From: Sterolibacterium sp.
GTDB lineage: Bacteria; Pseudomonadota; Gammaproteobacteria; Burkholderiales; Rhodocyclaceae
Assembly: GCA_018061005.1 (NCBI GenBank)
Contig: JAGOVA010000004.1
Coordinates: 1-64,000, forward strand
Length of the DNA stretch: 64,000 nucleotides
Direction of reading: 5' to 3'
The notes beneath the pieces are model-generated. The model was not told where the DNA came from and did not search any database. It saw only the letters and a program-made list of their open reading frames with translations. Positions 9,118 to 17,782 of the stretch are shown piece by piece; the stretch's first letter is position 1, and each line of letters starts with the position of its first letter. The translations under genes were made by a program, and so were the position numbers.

Positions 9118-10644
9118 TTAGCCGAGAAACAGCCGGTACGCCGGGTTCTGGCTTTCGTCCCAGTAACGGTAGCCCAGACTTTTCAGGAAGCGGCGGAAGT
9201 GCTGCATTTCACCCGCAGGCGCCTGCATGCCGACCAGCACGCGTGCGTAATCGGCGCCGTGGTTGCGGTAGTGGAATAACGAGATGTTCCAGCCCGCACT
9301 CATGCTTTCGAGAAACCGCATCAGCGCGCCGGGACGTTCGGGAAATTCGAAACGGTAGAGCAGCTCGTTCTTCACTTGCGGCGCGTGGCCGCCGACCATG
9401 TGGCGGATATGCAGCTTGGCCATTTCGTCATCGGAAAGGTCGAGCGTGGCCAGCCCCTGTTTTTTCAGTGAGGCCACCAGTCGCGTGGTTTCGTCGCGAT
9501 TGGCGACCTGCACGCCGACGAACACTTGTGCTTCTGCCGGACAGGCGTAGCGGTAGTTGAATTCGGTGATGTTGCGCGCGCCGATCAGCGTGCAAAACTT
9601 ACGGAAACTGCCGGGTTTTTCCGGGATGGTCACGGCCAGGATCGCCTCGCGATGTTCGCCCACCTGCGCGCGTTCGCTGACAAAGCCCAGCCGGTCGAAA
9701 TTCATGTTGGCACCGGAAGCGACGGCGACAAAGGTTTGATTCTTGAGCCGATGCTGGCGCGCGTAAGCCTTGGCACCGGCAATCGACAGTGCCCCGGCCG
9801 GTTCGAGGATGGAGCGGGTATCCTCGAAAACCTCCTTGATTGCCGCACACAGCGCGTCGGTGTCGACTTGCACCATGTCATCGACCAGCTCGCGGCACAG
9901 GCGGAAGGTTTCGCTGCCCACCTGCTTGACGGCGGTGCCATCGGCAAACAGGCCGACATTCTCCAGCGTGATGCGTCGCCCCAAGCGCAAGGACTGCGTC
10001 ATCGCATCGGCATCGATGGTTTCCACCCCGATTATTTTTGTTTCCGGGCGCAGCCGTTTGATGTAGCTGGCCACCCCGGCAATCAGCCCGCCGCCGCCGA
10101 CCGGGCAGAATACGGCATCGATCGGCTCGGGATGCTGGCGCAGGATTTCCATACCGATGGTCCCTTGTCCGGCAATGACATCCGGGTCGTCATACGGATG
10201 CACCAGCGTGTAGCCATGTTTCTTTTCGAGTTGCAGCGCGTGGGTATAGGCTTCCTTGAAGGATTCGCCCGCCAGCACCACTTCGCCGCCGCGTCGTTGG
10301 ACGGCATCGATCTTGATCTGCGGGGTGGTGAATGGCATGACCACCACCGCGCGGTAGCCGAGTTTTTGCGCCGAGAGCGTGACACCTTGTGCGTGATTGC
10401 CCGCCGAGGCGGTGATGACCCCTTTTTTGCGCTGCGCGGGCGTGAGCCGCACCATCTTGTTGTAAGCCCCGCGCAGCTTGAATGAAAACACCGGCTGCAT
10501 ATCCTCGCGCTTGAGCAGGATGCGGTTGCCCTGCCGCGCAGACAGATTGGGCGCCAGCTCCAGCGGAGTTTCTATCGCCACGTCATAGACACGGGCGTTG
10601 AGGATTTTTTCGAGGTAATCGATGGCGGTTTTCTGGCGTGGCAT
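9118..10644 (-). CDS. ilvA: Threonine ammonia-lyase, biosynthetic (two ACT-like domains)
   Basis: The 508-residue length is typical of the long biosynthetic form. The PLP domain shows the lysine motif FSFKLRGAYNKM, then ITASAGNHAQGV and the Gly-rich phosphate loop PVGGGGLIAGVASYIKRL. Two regulatory ACT-like domains follow (EKPGSFRKFCTLIGARNITEFN and ERPGALMRFLESMSAGWNISLF), where isoleucine and valine act on the E. coli enzyme. It deaminates threonine to 2-oxobutyrate, the first committed step to isoleucine. Nothing suggests an operon: a terminator lies on one side and a dispersed repeat element lies upstream of the start. Confidence 0.95.
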   Translation of the reverse strand: MPRQKTAIDYLEKILNARVYDVAIETPLELAPNLSARQGNRILLKREDMQPVFSFKLRGAYNKMVRLTPAQRKKGVITASAGNHAQGVTLSAQKLGYRAVVVMPFTTPQIKIDAVQRRGGEVVLAGESFKEAYTHALQLEKKHGYTLVHPYDDPDVIAGQGTIGMEILRQHPEPIDAVFCPVGGGGLIAGVASYIKRLRPETKIIGVETIDADAMTQSLRLGRRITLENVGLFADGTAVKQVGSETFRLCRELVDDMVQVDTDALCAAIKEVFEDTRSILEPAGALSIAGAKAYARQHRLKNQTFVAVASGANMNFDRLGFVSERAQVGEHREAILAVTIPEKPGSFRKFCTLIGARNITEFNYRYACPAEAQVFVGVQVANRDETTRLVASLKKQGLATLDLSDDEMAKLHIRHMVGGHAPQVKNELLYRFEFPERPGALMRFLESMSAGWNISLFHYRNHGADYARVLVGMQAPAGEMQHFRRFLKSLGYRYWDESQNPAYRLFLG

Positions 10645-10679
10645 GAAAGTAATCCGGGAGAGTGAGCCGGAAAATGGCT

Positions 10680-10786
10680 TATTGATCAGGCCGGATTAAG
10701 TTTGAAGTTCCGTTCGCCCTGAGCCTGTTGTAGCCCTTCGACAAGCTCAGGGCGAACGGTTTATCCATCAGCGTGCCAGATCAATA
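10680..10786. repeat. Palindromic intergenic element, copy 1 (MITE-like)
   Basis: This 107-bp unit is bounded by near-perfect 12-bp terminal inverted repeats (TATTGATCAGGC at 10680 and the complement of TATTGATCTGGC at 10775-10786). Inside is a perfect 14-bp inverted repeat, CGTTCGCCCTGAGC (10711-10724) against 10745-10758. A second copy with the same ends, the same TTTGAAGTTCCGTTCG inner segment and a similar core is at 26860-26983. It has no coding capacity. It resembles non-autonomous mobile or REP-like repeats. It occupies the gap between ilvA and the FecR-like gene. Confidence 0.75.
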
Positions 10787-10811
10787 GAAATTAAAACTTG
10801 AAACTTGAAAC

Positions 10812-11693
10812 TCAGCGCGCACCCAGTTGTTGCAGCGTTTCATCCTGCGGGCGTTCTTTGGCCAGGGTCTTCCAGTAGACGTTGGCCTCTTGTGTGGCAC
10901 CGGCGTTGTCCAGCATGGTGGCGTAGATCAGGCGATCGGAAAAACTGGCGTTCGCACCGGGTTTGCGCTGTTCGAGCGATTTGCGGGTTGTGCTGTCGAG
11001 CAATGAGAATTCGGTGCTGGCGGATTGACGCTCGCCGCCCGGGTCGACGGCTTCCACCGTCCAGCGATAATTCTGCCCTGCAGTCAGTTTGATGCGGGCG
11101 GGTAGCAGCATCTGCGGGGTCGTGCTTTCCCCTTGATACAGCGTCACGCCCTCGGCATCGCGCAGGGTGAAGGTGTAGCGTTTGGCACTGGCCAGTGCCT
11201 GCCAGGTAAAGGCTGCGGGGCGGTCGATGAGTTTGGTGTCTGCGGGCTGGCGCAGTTGCAGGGTGCCTAGCGCTTTCATTTCGAAGGTCGCCAGTGCCTG
11301 ATGGTCGCGTTGCCGTGCGCTGTATTGCTGGGTGGCGGTGTTTTGTGCAGGGTCGAGGCTGCGGCGGATGATATTGCTGTTGCCGCCACTTTCACTGCGC
11401 GGCTGATTCGCTTCGACGCTGGCTTGCAGCGGGCCATTCAGTGTGTATTCGCGCGGCTGGGCAAAATAGGTGACGGCCACACGCGCCCCTTTGTCGAGGC
11501 GCAGCTTCGCGCCACTGGGCAGATAGGCCATGACACCGAGCGGGGTTTGCTGGTCGCCGACCACAATCCAGGCCTTGCCCTGAACGTCGGTGGTCATGGC
11601 GATGGGTTCGCTGGCCTGAGCGGGCAGGCTGGTCAAACTGGTCAGAAGGCCGATGCTCAGCGCGTGGATGAAGGCAGTGTGCAGGATTTTCAT
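10812..11693 (-). CDS. FecR-like domain exported protein
   Basis: The 293-residue protein has a signal peptide (MKILHTAFIHALSIGLLTSLTS, cleavage near AQA). A FecR-like beta domain follows (GKAWIVVGDQQTPLGVMAYL, GAKLRLDKGARVAVTYF). A second beta-rich segment reads FTWQALASAKRYTFTLRDAEG, and a C-terminal helical stretch (YATMLDNAGATQEANVYWKTLAKERP) looks TPR-like. The start codon overlaps the stop of the CHASE2 cyclase gene (ATGA), so the two are translationally coupled. FecR-domain proteins beside CHASE2 cyclases are a recurring pair, and this one probably supplies the periplasmic partner of the sensor. Its actual signal is unknown. Confidence 0.75.
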   Translation of the reverse strand: MKILHTAFIHALSIGLLTSLTSLPAQASEPIAMTTDVQGKAWIVVGDQQTPLGVMAYLPSGAKLRLDKGARVAVTYFAQPREYTLNGPLQASVEANQPRSESGGNSNIIRRSLDPAQNTATQQYSARQRDHQALATFEMKALGTLQLRQPADTKLIDRPAAFTWQALASAKRYTFTLRDAEGVTLYQGESTTPQMLLPARIKLTAGQNYRWTVEAVDPGGERQSASTEFSLLDSTTRKSLEQRKPGANASFSDRLIYATMLDNAGATQEANVYWKTLAKERPQDETLQQLGAR

Positions 11694-13507
11694 GGTTGTA
11701 TCCTTTCAAAAATTGGGGGGGGCACGTCCGTCCGGGCGGGCGCAGGTTGCCAGCCATAAACATGGATGTTGCTGTGTCCTTTGATGGCCTGTGCGCCCAG
11801 ATCGTGGAACTGTTCCAGACAGCCGCTGGCGGCCACCGTGATGGCGGAACAGACCAGCGGATAATCGACATCCTTGGTCAGCCCTTCGAGGCGCGAGGCG
11901 ACATTGACGACATCGCCGATCAGCGTGTATTCGTGCCGTTCGATGGAGCCGACATGGCCGGCCAGCACCTCGCCGGTATGAATGCCGATGCCGATGGCGA
12001 CCGCGGTGTGGCCACGTTGCACCAGTTCGATATTCAGTTGATCCAGTCGGGCGAGCATGTCGCCTGCGGCATCAAAGGCACTGCGGCTGGCGTTTTCCAG
12101 AGGCTGCGGTGCGCCGAAGGAGGCCATGATGCCGTCACCGATAAATTTGTCGATCATGCCGCCGTGATTCTGGATGGCGGTGGTCATTTCGGCAAAATAG
12201 GCGTTAAGCAGGTCGATGGTTTTTTCAGGCGAGAGCGACTCGGAGCGGGTGGTGAAATTGCGGATGTCGGCAAACAGTACTGCGGCATGAATGCGTTCGC
12301 CGCCCAGTTCCGGCTTGATGCGGCCGCTGAGGATTTCCTTGAGCACGGGCGGGCTGACATAGCCCGAGAAGGCCGAGCGCAACTGTTTTTTTTCACGGTA
12401 ACTGCGCAGGGATTCGTAGGCCAGACGCGACAGAAAGCCGATGCTGACGCAGAGCATCAGGCTGGCTGCAGGCAGGAAGGTACCCGTGGTGAGCAGCCAG
12501 ACCCCTAGCAGCGGCAGTGCCAGCAGGGTGGCCAGATACAGGGCGACCTTATAACGGTTGCCCGGATGCCACCAGAGCAACGCGCCCAGTGCGGCGAGCA
12601 GGAGCACCCCGCTGGTCGATAGCGGCTGGATCATGCCGTGCTGGCGCAGGCTGCGGAGCGACTGGGCGTGGATCAGTACCCCCGGTTGCTGCAATCGCTC
12701 CGGCTCCCAGCCGGAGAGGGCGACGGGTAGGCGATGGCGGTCTTCAAAAGGCAGCACCGCGCCGAGCAGCACGGCCTTGCCGGCGAAATGGTGGCGGAGT
12801 TTTTCAGTATCGCCCTGCTGGATCCAGGAGAGGACGTCGATCAGCGGCAGATAGGTCAGTGCGTCACCCAGGCTGTAATCGATGTAACCAGTGCGGCGGA
12901 TGCGCTCCGCCGGGATGCCAAGTTTTTCAGCCATGCGCGCCGACAGCGGGGTGACGGCGGTGTCGGGATGACACAGATCTCGCGTGTAGCGGCGCGCTAC
13001 TCCGTCGTCATCCAGGCAGGTGGCGACCGAGGCCAGTGCCGACTCGCCTCCCGCCAGGGCAATGTAAGGCGGGAAGATGGGGCGTACTTCGCCGCGCTGG
13101 TCGATGGATTGCCCGAGCACCAGCGGGGTGGTTGCGCGCAGGGTTTGAATGCCGCGCAGCAGGCTCAGATCGTAATGGGGAATCAGGAAGTCATAAGCAC
13201 GCACGGGCAGCACCACGTCGAAGCCGACCACGGCGGGGCGTGCCTGCGCCAGCCCTGCCAGCAGTTGCCCCAGATGCGGATGCCACAGGGCATAGGGTTC
13301 CTTCAGCCCGAGATAAGTTTTTTCGTCAATGCCGACGATGACGACATCATTCGCCAGCGGCTGCGGCTGCGTGGCACGCAGCCAGCGGAACTGCTGATCG
13401 AGTAGTTGCTGGTCGAGGGGCGCGGCCATGCGCGAGGCCTGCAGCCCGAGGGCGGCGACGAGGATCAGCAGAAAACCCCAGAGCAAGGGACGGCTGGGCA
13501 GGGACAT
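11690..13507 (-). CDS. CHASE2-domain class III adenylate cyclase
   Basis: About 605 residues from ATG 13507; an upstream TTG start exists but the ATG gives a clean first membrane segment (LLWGFLLILVAALGLQA). A periplasmic CHASE2 sensor follows (VVIVGIDEKTYLGL, RPAVVGFDVVLPVRAYDFLI), then C-terminal membrane helices around residues 315-375 and a class III cyclase domain. The metal-binding aspartates are in LFADIRNFT and FIGDGIMASFG, the adenine-selecting Lys is in MIDKFIGD, and the transition-state Asn/Arg are in VNVASRLE, so it should make cAMP. It is coupled to the FecR-like gene. The signal sensed is not known. Confidence 0.88.
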   Translation of the reverse strand: MSLPSRPLLWGFLLILVAALGLQASRMAAPLDQQLLDQQFRWLRATQPQPLANDVVIVGIDEKTYLGLKEPYALWHPHLGQLLAGLAQARPAVVGFDVVLPVRAYDFLIPHYDLSLLRGIQTLRATTPLVLGQSIDQRGEVRPIFPPYIALAGGESALASVATCLDDDGVARRYTRDLCHPDTAVTPLSARMAEKLGIPAERIRRTGYIDYSLGDALTYLPLIDVLSWIQQGDTEKLRHHFAGKAVLLGAVLPFEDRHRLPVALSGWEPERLQQPGVLIHAQSLRSLRQHGMIQPLSTSGVLLLAALGALLWWHPGNRYKVALYLATLLALPLLGVWLLTTGTFLPAASLMLCVSIGFLSRLAYESLRSYREKKQLRSAFSGYVSPPVLKEILSGRIKPELGGERIHAAVLFADIRNFTTRSESLSPEKTIDLLNAYFAEMTTAIQNHGGMIDKFIGDGIMASFGAPQPLENASRSAFDAAGDMLARLDQLNIELVQRGHTAVAIGIGIHTGEVLAGHVGSIERHEYTLIGDVVNVASRLEGLTKDVDYPLVCSAITVAASGCLEQFHDLGAQAIKGHSNIHVYGWQPAPARTDVPPPIFERIQP

Positions 13508-13579
13508 GGGCGCAGGGGAGGCGGGGTGAGATGAGGGTGTCTGGATTATAAGCAACGCATGAGCGGCGAAAGTGCTGAC

Positions 13580-14209
13580 TCAGGCGGGGACATTCTTGTC
13601 CTGAAGGCGACGCACGCAGGCATCGAGCTGGCTGCGGTGGGCTTTTTGCAGGGCAAGCAGCAGTTCGTGATTGATCGTAGACAGCGGAAAGAGGAACCGG
13701 CGTTGCAGTTCCTGCTGGATGTGCATCAGCAGATAGGCGGTGGCTTCTGCATCGGCCAGTGCGCGATGGTAACGGCCGGTGGCGGGCAGGCCAAGAGTCT
13801 GGACGAGCGTGCCCAGTTTGTGATTGGGTGCTTGCGGAAACAGCCGTCGTGCCAGCAGCATGGAGCAGACGAAGGGCTGCTGGCGTTTTCCGTTGATGCG
13901 GGATAACTCGGCATCCCAGAATTTGCAGTCAAAGGCGGCGTTATGTGCGGCAATCGGCTGCGTGCCGACGAATTTCACGGCTTCTTTCATGACCGATTCA
14001 ACCTTCGGTGCCTGGCGCACCATCTCGTTGGTGATGCCGGTCAGCGCCTGGATTTCGCGAGGAATGGACAGGCCGGGGTTCATCAGGCTCTGATAGCGGT
14101 CGACGATCTGGCCTTCGGCGATGAGGACGATCGCGATTTCAGTGGGGCGATCGCCCTGTGCCGGGGAAAGCCCCGTGGTTTCGAAGTCGATGACGGCATG
14201 GCGGGTCAT
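13580..14209 (-). CDS. DnaQ-like 3'-5' exonuclease
   Basis: The 209-residue protein has the three exonuclease motifs of the DEDDh superfamily: ExoI VIDFETTGLSP, ExoII AAHNAAFDCKFW and ExoIII YHRALADAEATAYL. It resembles stand-alone epsilon-like or PolC-type exonucleases rather than replicative DnaQ, because it lacks the usual C-terminal polymerase-binding extension. It lies 11 bases downstream of msrA and 72 bases upstream of the cyclase start, all on the minus strand. Substrate (DNA repair or RNA) cannot be assigned from sequence alone. Confidence 0.82.
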   Translation of the reverse strand: MTRHAVIDFETTGLSPAQGDRPTEIAIVLIAEGQIVDRYQSLMNPGLSIPREIQALTGITNEMVRQAPKVESVMKEAVKFVGTQPIAAHNAAFDCKFWDAELSRINGKRQQPFVCSMLLARRLFPQAPNHKLGTLVQTLGLPATGRYHRALADAEATAYLLMHIQQELQRRFLFPLSTINHELLLALQKAHRSQLDACVRRLQDKNVPA

Positions 14210-14220
14210 GAGGGCGTCTT

Positions 14221-14772
14221 TCAGTCGGGCGATTTCAGCCGGTCGGCAAAGCGGTGCGCGAGTTTTTCCAGCTTGGGGGCGATGACTACCTGACAGTAGC
14301 CATGATCAGGGTGACGTTGGTAGTAGTCCTGATGTTCGTTTTCAGCGGGATAAAAAGTGTGCATCGGTTGCATCGGCTGCACTGTGGTGACCAGTCTGGC
14401 GGGGAAGTGATGGCTGGCCTCAAGGGTGGCAAGGGTGGCGTGGGCGATCTGTTCCTGCGCGGGGGTGTGGGTGAAGATTGCGGATCGATATTGGCTGCCG
14501 ATGTCGTTGCCTTGCTGGTAGGGCGTGGTCGGATCGTGGATCGCAAAAAACACTTCGAGCAGCTCGGCATAGCGGATGACGGCAGGGTCAAAACGGATTT
14601 GTACAGCTTCGGCGTGGCCGGTTTCTTCCGCGCAGACAGCCGCGTAAGTCGGCTGTTCGGTGTGGCCGCCGCAGTAGCCGGAGGTCACGGCATCCACGCC
14701 GCGCAGGCGTACAAATACGGCTTCCAGGCACCAGAAGCAGCCGCCGGCCAGTGTGGCGATTTCGATAGTCAT
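14221..14772 (-). CDS. msrA: Peptide methionine sulfoxide reductase A
   Basis: The gene encodes 183 residues from ATG 14772 (MTIEIATLAGGCFWCLEAVF). The catalytic cysteine is in GCFWC, and the family motifs SGYCGGHTEQPTY, HDPTTPYQQGNDIGSQYRS and FYPAENEHQDYYQRHP are all present. MsrA reduces the S-epimer of methionine sulfoxide in proteins or free. A longer in-frame extension upstream crosses the terminator of the preceding genes and is not part of the protein. The exonuclease gene follows closely, so they may be cotranscribed. Confidence 0.94.
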   Translation of the reverse strand: MTIEIATLAGGCFWCLEAVFVRLRGVDAVTSGYCGGHTEQPTYAAVCAEETGHAEAVQIRFDPAVIRYAELLEVFFAIHDPTTPYQQGNDIGSQYRSAIFTHTPAQEQIAHATLATLEASHHFPARLVTTVQPMQPMHTFYPAENEHQDYYQRHPDHGYCQVVIAPKLEKLAHRFADRLKSPD

Positions 14773-14810
14773 GGGGTGTTCCTGGGGGTGGCTGGTGCTG
14801 CACGGTGCAT

Positions 14811-14849
14811 GAAAAAACGGCGGGTCAGCCTTGCGACTGATCCGCCGTT
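14811..14849 (-). terminator. Rho-independent terminator after thiolase operon
   Basis: AACGGCGGGTCAG (14816-14828) pairs with CTGATCCGCCGTT (14837-14849) with one G-T position, around an 8-base loop. On the minus strand it is followed by TTTTTTC. It lies 26 bases beyond the thiolase stop and ends the SDR-MaoC-thiolase transcript. Confidence 0.88.
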
Positions 14850-14875
14850 CTGGTTCGGGCGTGGCCTGGTGCGGG

Positions 14876-16051
<1,176 letters not shown>

Positions 16052-16098
16052 GGTGTTTTCCTTTATGGATTCATACAAATTGAGTGTTGAGCAATTCG

Positions 16099-16188
16099 TC
16101 GCGCATCGACGCCGGGGCGCGAAAGCGAGCCGAAGGCAGTGCTCGCACGACGAGGCAATGTTGACAAAGCCCCGGCGTCGATGCGCGA
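16099..16188. repeat. Perfect 20-bp inverted repeat with inner hairpin
   Basis: Bases 16099-16118 are exactly reverse-complementary to 16169-16188 (core GCATCGACGCCGGGGC). Inside, GCGAGC (16125-16130) pairs with GCTCGC (16141-16146). The 90-bp block fills most of the gap between MaoC stop and thiolase start, inside one operon. No T-run follows either arm. It could be an RNA-stabilising or processing structure or a small palindromic element. Confidence 0.75.
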
Positions 16189-16193
16189 TGGAT

Positions 16194-16658
16194 TTACAGA
16201 TACTTGATGATCATTTCATAGAGCAATGCGGGCTTTTCTTGCCCCATGACATGAATCGCGAACTCCCGCGTCAGCTCCATGCCGCCTTTGGCACCGGCTT
16301 CGGCCTTGACCACCCGCGAACGCATGTGAATCTTGCTGCCGGAAGGCACTGCGCCGACAAAGCGCAGTTTGTTCGAGCCGTAGTTCATCATGAACTTGAA
16401 ACCTTCGATTTCAAAGGTATCCGGCACCTTCATTTGCGGCATCAATGCGAGCGTCAGGAAGCCGTGGGCAATGGTGGTGCCAAACGGGCCATTTTTTGCC
16501 GCTTCCGTATCCACGTGGAGGAAATACTTGTCGCCGGTGAGTTCGGCAAACTGATTGATGATCTCTTGGGTGACGTGAAACTCATTGCTGAATTCACCCC
16601 AGGTTTCGCCCACCAGACTTTGCAGTGCGGCGATGTCGTCGTATTGAAATTTTTGCAT
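16194..16658 (-). CDS. MaoC-family enoyl-CoA hydratase
   Basis: 154 residues from ATG 16658 (MQKFQYDDIAALQSLVGETW); an adjacent ATG at 16661 is possible but GGAG spacing favours 16658. It is a hot-dog-fold hydratase: the hydratase-2 motif is present as FAELTGDKYFLHVD followed by GPFGTTIAHGFLTLALMPQM, with the usual Asp/His pair. It would hydrate 2-enoyl-CoA to (R)-3-hydroxyacyl-CoA. It sits between the SDR gene (14-base gap upstream) and the thiolase, giving three consecutive beta-oxidation activities. No acyl-CoA dehydrogenase lies nearby. Confidence 0.88.
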   Translation of the reverse strand: MQKFQYDDIAALQSLVGETWGEFSNEFHVTQEIINQFAELTGDKYFLHVDTEAAKNGPFGTTIAHGFLTLALMPQMKVPDTFEIEGFKFMMNYGSNKLRFVGAVPSGSKIHMRSRVVKAEAGAKGGMELTREFAIHVMGQEKPALLYEMIIKYL

Positions 16659-16672
16659 CATCAAACTCCGGT

Positions 16673-17578
16673 TTACATGGCCGGGACGGCGAAACCGTCC
16701 CTGATCGGGGTGCGCTTGGCGAAGTAATCGCCCAGATGTTGCGCCACGCCATCGACGCTCCACGCGTCCGCGCTGTCGAAGTTGGGGCCGACCGTCGGGC
16801 GCTGGACGACGGAAATCTGCTTGCCCCAGACGACGAACACTTCGCCGGAAACTTGGGCGGCACGCGGGCTGGCCAGATAGCCGACCAGCGGGCTGATGTG
16901 CTCGGGCGCGAAGTAATCGAAGCCTGCTTCGGGCTTTTCAAACATCGCGGCGATCGGGCCGGTGGAGGTCATCGCGGTGCGCGCGCGCGGGCAGATGACG
17001 TTGGCGGTCACACCCGACTTGAACAGGGCCTGCGCCGCGCCCATGGTCATGGCGACGATGCCGGCCTTGGCTGCAGCGTAGTTGGGCTGGCCGACGGAGC
17101 CGAACAGGAAGGCTTCCGATGAGGTGCTGATCAGGCGGCCATACACCGGGGCGTTGTCGGCTTTGGCCTTGTCGCGCCAGTATTTGGCGGCGTGACGCAT
17201 GTTGCAGAAGTGACCCTTGAGGTGCACACGCACCACGGCATCGAAATCCTGCTCGTTCATGTTGAACAGCATGGCATCGCGGCAGAAACCGGCGTTATTC
17301 ACCAGAATGTTGAGATCGCCAAAGGTGTTGATGGCGGTCTTGAAGAGTTCCTCGGTCTTGCCCCAGTCGGCGCAATCGCCGAAATGGGCGACCGCCTGGC
17401 CACCTGCAGCCTTGATGTCTTCAACCGTCTTGCGTGCCGGTTCTTCACCTGCGGGCGAGCCGCCCAGATCGTTGATCACCACGCGGGCACCCATCTTCGC
17501 CAGACACAGGGCGTGCTCGCGGCCCAGGCCTGCGCCACCGCCGGTGATGATGGCAACCTTGCCGTCCAGTTCGCTCAT
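16673..17578 (-). CDS. Short-chain dehydrogenase, 17-beta-HSD4-like 3-hydroxyacyl-CoA dehydrogenase
   Basis: The 301-residue protein is a classical SDR with an extended C-terminus. Cofactor loop GGGAGLGREHALCLA, then INDLGGSPAG (the Asp favours NAD), structural NNAG, and the catalytic Ser/Tyr/Lys in STSSEAFLFGSVGQPNYAAAKAG are all visible. The GREHAL pattern and the insertion after INDLGG resemble the dehydrogenase part of peroxisomal multifunctional enzyme 2 (HSD17B4), which oxidises (R)-3-hydroxyacyl-CoAs of bulky or branched chains. It is first in the operon with MaoC and thiolase, consistent with successive steps. The exact substrate is inferred. Confidence 0.86.
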   Translation of the reverse strand: MSELDGKVAIITGGGAGLGREHALCLAKMGARVVINDLGGSPAGEEPARKTVEDIKAAGGQAVAHFGDCADWGKTEELFKTAINTFGDLNILVNNAGFCRDAMLFNMNEQDFDAVVRVHLKGHFCNMRHAAKYWRDKAKADNAPVYGRLISTSSEAFLFGSVGQPNYAAAKAGIVAMTMGAAQALFKSGVTANVICPRARTAMTSTGPIAAMFEKPEAGFDYFAPEHISPLVGYLASPRAAQVSGEVFVVWGKQISVVQRPTVGPNFDSADAWSVDGVAQHLGDYFAKRTPIRDGFAVPAM

Positions 17579-17729
17579 TACTTGCTCCTCGGTTATGAAT
17601 TTAGGGGGGAATGCAAAAAGACTGCAAAAAGCTCAGGGTTAACGCATGGACTCTAGCATGGGGGCTTGCGTGGGTTCATCATCCAGACGGACTACGGGGG
17701 CTTTTTGCCTGGCGAGGTTCGGGGTATGT

Positions 17730-17741
17730 TAGTATGTACTA
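17730..17741. promoter_or_regulatory. Short palindrome in the beta-oxidation operon promoter region
   Basis: TAGTA and TACTA flank two bases within the 204-bp region upstream of the SDR gene, in its only AT-rich stretch. It could be an operator or part of a promoter; minus-strand TAACAT-like hexamers overlap it. It does not match KstR-type sterol operators. Weak evidence only. Confidence 0.2.
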
Positions 17742-17782
17742 TCGCAAAAACGCGCACCAATGCTTGATCTGCGTAAAATTAC

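Noticed and set aside
17579-17782. KstR/KstR2-type sterol operators upstream of the beta-oxidation operon
   Set aside because: Neither a TnnAACnnGTTnnA nor an AnCAAGnnCTTGnT-like palindrome is found; only a short TAGTA/TACTA repeat is present.
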